Positions 5,931-6,786 of a stretch of DNA of 6,786 bases are shown piece after piece; position 1 is the first letter of the stretch; each line of letters opens with the position of its first letter. The notes beneath the pieces are model-generated. The model was not told where the DNA came from, searched no databases, and saw only the letters and a list, made by a program, of their open reading frames with translations. Position numbers and translations under genes: made by a program. The stretch is from Acidobacteriota bacterium. GTDB lineage: Bacteria; Acidobacteriota; Vicinamibacteria; Vicinamibacterales; UBA8438. The stretch covers positions 1 to 6,786 of the forward strand of contig WTGR01000796.1 in assembly GCA_011523485.1 (NCBI GenBank). The letters are read 5' to 3'.

Positions 5931-6256
5931 TGCCGGTCACGGTCCGGCTGACCGATGACGCCACCTGCGACCTGAAAGAGATCTTCGACTACGTCTCCCG
6001 GCGGAACACGCCGAGCAGAGCGGAGCGTGTGCTGGACCGAATAGAAGAGGCCTTCCAGGCGTTGTCCGCGTTCCCCGAGCGCGGCAGCTACCCGAGGGAA
6101 CTGCTGGATCTGGGAATCCGGGAATAGCGGGAGGCCTTCTTCAAGCCGTTCCGGATCATCTACCGCGTGATGGAAGACGACGTCTACGTCCTGGTGATCG
6201 CGGACGGACGTCGTGACATGCGGGCGCTGCTGCAACGGCGCCTGCTTCTGGTGTAG
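5930..6256 (+). pseudogene. RelE/ParE-family toxin interrupted by an in-frame TAG at codon 66
   Basis: The ATG overlaps the antitoxin stop by one base. The first 65 codons encode a typical RelE/ParE start (MPVTVRLTDDATCDLKEIFD, then a helical region and FPERGSYPRELLDLGIRE). A TAG at 6125-6127 then interrupts the frame. Without any frameshift, the next 42 codons continue with the family's C-terminal half (REAFFKPFRIIYRV, then DDVYVLVIADGRRDM, RALLQRRLL) to a TAG at 6254-6256. In homologues I recall, the interrupted position carries an aromatic residue (GIREYREVFFKPYRIIYRV), so one TAC-to-TAG change explains the lesion. The 65-residue product would lack the central beta-sheet strands and C-terminus, and should not inhibit its target (ribosome-bound mRNA or gyrase, depending on subfamily). 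Sequencing error or stop suppression are alternatives. Confidence 0.88.
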
Positions 6257-6295
6257 CCGGCGTTGCGGGCAGGTTCACGTGATTCCCGCACCGGC
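6256..6295 (+). terminator. Hairpin directly after the toxin reading frame
   Basis: GCCGG (6256-6260) and GCGGG (6265-6269) pair with CCGGC (6291-6295) and CCCGC (6285-6289), with a small asymmetric internal loop and a 15-base apical loop. It starts at the last base of the second toxin stop, a position suited to ending the TA operon. There is no T-tract, so this is only terminator-like. Confidence 0.35.
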
Positions 6296-6334
6296 GAACG
6301 GTCGCTGGGGCGCGCAGTGCCGGCGGCGTGCCGT

Positions 6335-6364
6335 TTCCCTCGCCGCCGCGGCGGGCGATATGAT
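6335..6364 (+). promoter_or_regulatory. Candidate sigma-70-like promoter for the secreted dehydrogenase-like gene
   Basis: TATGAT at 6359-6364 matches the -10 consensus in five of six bases and stands out in GC-rich DNA. A weak -35, TTCCCT (6335-6340, three of six), lies 18 bases upstream. Initiation near 6371 would give a leader of about 68 bases before the ATG at 6439. The rest of 6296-6438 holds no visible gene. Confidence 0.4.
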
Positions 6365-6438
6365 CGAGAGGTTCGGCCGCAACCCGTGCCGGCCGGCCGA
6401 CGCGGCATCCACCACCGACACGATCCACGGAGCCTCCC

Positions 6439-6786
6439 ATGCAACTCGCACGCTCGCTCGCTGCAGCCATCCTGCTCATCGTCGCCGCCTCCCTCCCGGC
6501 CGGGGCGCAGGTGCAGGCCGTCAACGACCCCATCGCGGAGCCGATCCGGAAAGGCGACCTTGTCGTGGAGGCGAACCGGTTCGTGCGCGCGCCGCAGACC
6601 GAGGAATCGGCGCTGGACTCCATCACGAATCTGGCCTACGCCCGCATCCAGTACCTGACGCCGATCGGGGACGGCTCGGGGCGCCTGGTCCTCAACGACC
6701 TGCGCGGGCCGCTCTACATCACCGACGAGGACGGGATGGAGCCGGTCACCTACCTGGACATCCGCACCCGCGACGTCGGCTTCGAC
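6439..6786 (+). CDS. Secreted PQQ-dependent sugar dehydrogenase-like protein (glucose/sorbosone dehydrogenase family), 5' part
   Basis: The frame runs from the ATG at 6439 to the right edge, 116 residues without a stop. GGAG at 6429-6432, six bases upstream, supports the start. A clear signal peptide (MQLARSLAAAILLIVAASLP, then AGAQ) predicts cleavage near residue 23-24 and export to the periplasm or beyond. The mature N-terminus has the pattern seen in soluble PQQ sugar-dehydrogenase relatives: ARIQYLTPIGDGSGRLVLND (69-87), RGPLYITDEDG (89-99), then TYLDIRTRDVGFD (104-116). There, an early beta-propeller blade leads into 'YLDIxxxxVxF...GLxxxAFHP'. The catalytic His and PQQ/Ca2+-binding residues would lie beyond the window. 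The family call rests on this opening only and could shift to another six-bladed propeller protein. Confidence 0.6.
   Translation, partial: MQLARSLAAAILLIVAASLPAGAQVQAVNDPIAEPIRKGDLVVEANRFVRAPQTEESALDSITNLAYARIQYLTPIGDGSGRLVLNDLRGPLYITDEDGMEPVTYLDIRTRDVGFD

Noticed and set aside
6128..6256. The second half of the toxin as an independent small gene
   Set aside because: The first usable start codons (GTG/ATG around 6168-6173) would omit FFKPFRIIYRV and leave about 29 residues without a Shine-Dalgarno; it is better read as the remainder of the interrupted toxin.
1..6786. CRISPR array, tRNA or rRNA gene, insertion sequence, phage gene
   Set aside because: I saw no regularly spaced direct repeats, cloverleaf, rRNA signature, transposase or integrase motif, or paired terminal repeats.

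Overview
The window is a GC-rich stretch of bacterial DNA (about two thirds G+C by eye). It carries a large Oar-type TonB-dependent receptor and the start of a secreted glucose/sorbosone-dehydrogenase-like protein. Together with the TA-module content, these gene types resemble genomes of Acidobacteriota, perhaps Vicinamibacteria. That placement is inferred from gene style only; there is no rRNA or marker gene here.

Layout, left to right. (1) Positions 1-512 hold the 3' end of an HpcH/HpaI-type aldolase with an unusual C-terminal extension. A GC-rich hairpin follows at 574-615. (2) Convergent to it, on the minus strand at 709-1428, is an AAA ATPase of the AAA_14/DUF4143 type. It keeps its N-terminal ATPase part and its extreme C-terminus but has lost the middle of the protein in frame. 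(3) A strongly AT-rich island (1429-1474) lies at the 5' end of that gene. The rest of the 265-base gap before vapB shows no gene I can support. (4) A complete vapBC toxin-antitoxin module occupies 1694-2297 and is followed by an 18-base perfect palindrome. (5) A 262-base leader region contains a near-palindrome at 2471-2484 and a hairpin abutting a strong Shine-Dalgarno. It leads into a 980-residue TonB-dependent receptor (2560-5502). (6) A second TA module follows: a Phd/YefM-type antitoxin (5655-5930), then a RelE/ParE-type toxin (5930-6256) interrupted at codon 66 by an in-frame TAG. (7) After a hairpin and a candidate promoter, the last gene (6439 to the window edge) starts a secreted protein resembling PQQ-dependent sugar dehydrogenases.

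How the genes relate. The receptor and the secreted dehydrogenase-like protein are probably housekeeping or nutrient-uptake genes of the cell envelope and periplasm. Between and beside them sit three short accessory units (ATPase, VapBC, Phd-ParE). Two of these carry what look like inactivating lesions, while vapBC looks intact. The window therefore reads as ordinary metabolic genes with small, decaying accessory modules inserted between them. I did not find a convincing new multi-gene system. The most notable observations are the nonsense-interrupted toxin beside an intact antitoxin and the in-frame core deletion in the ATPase.
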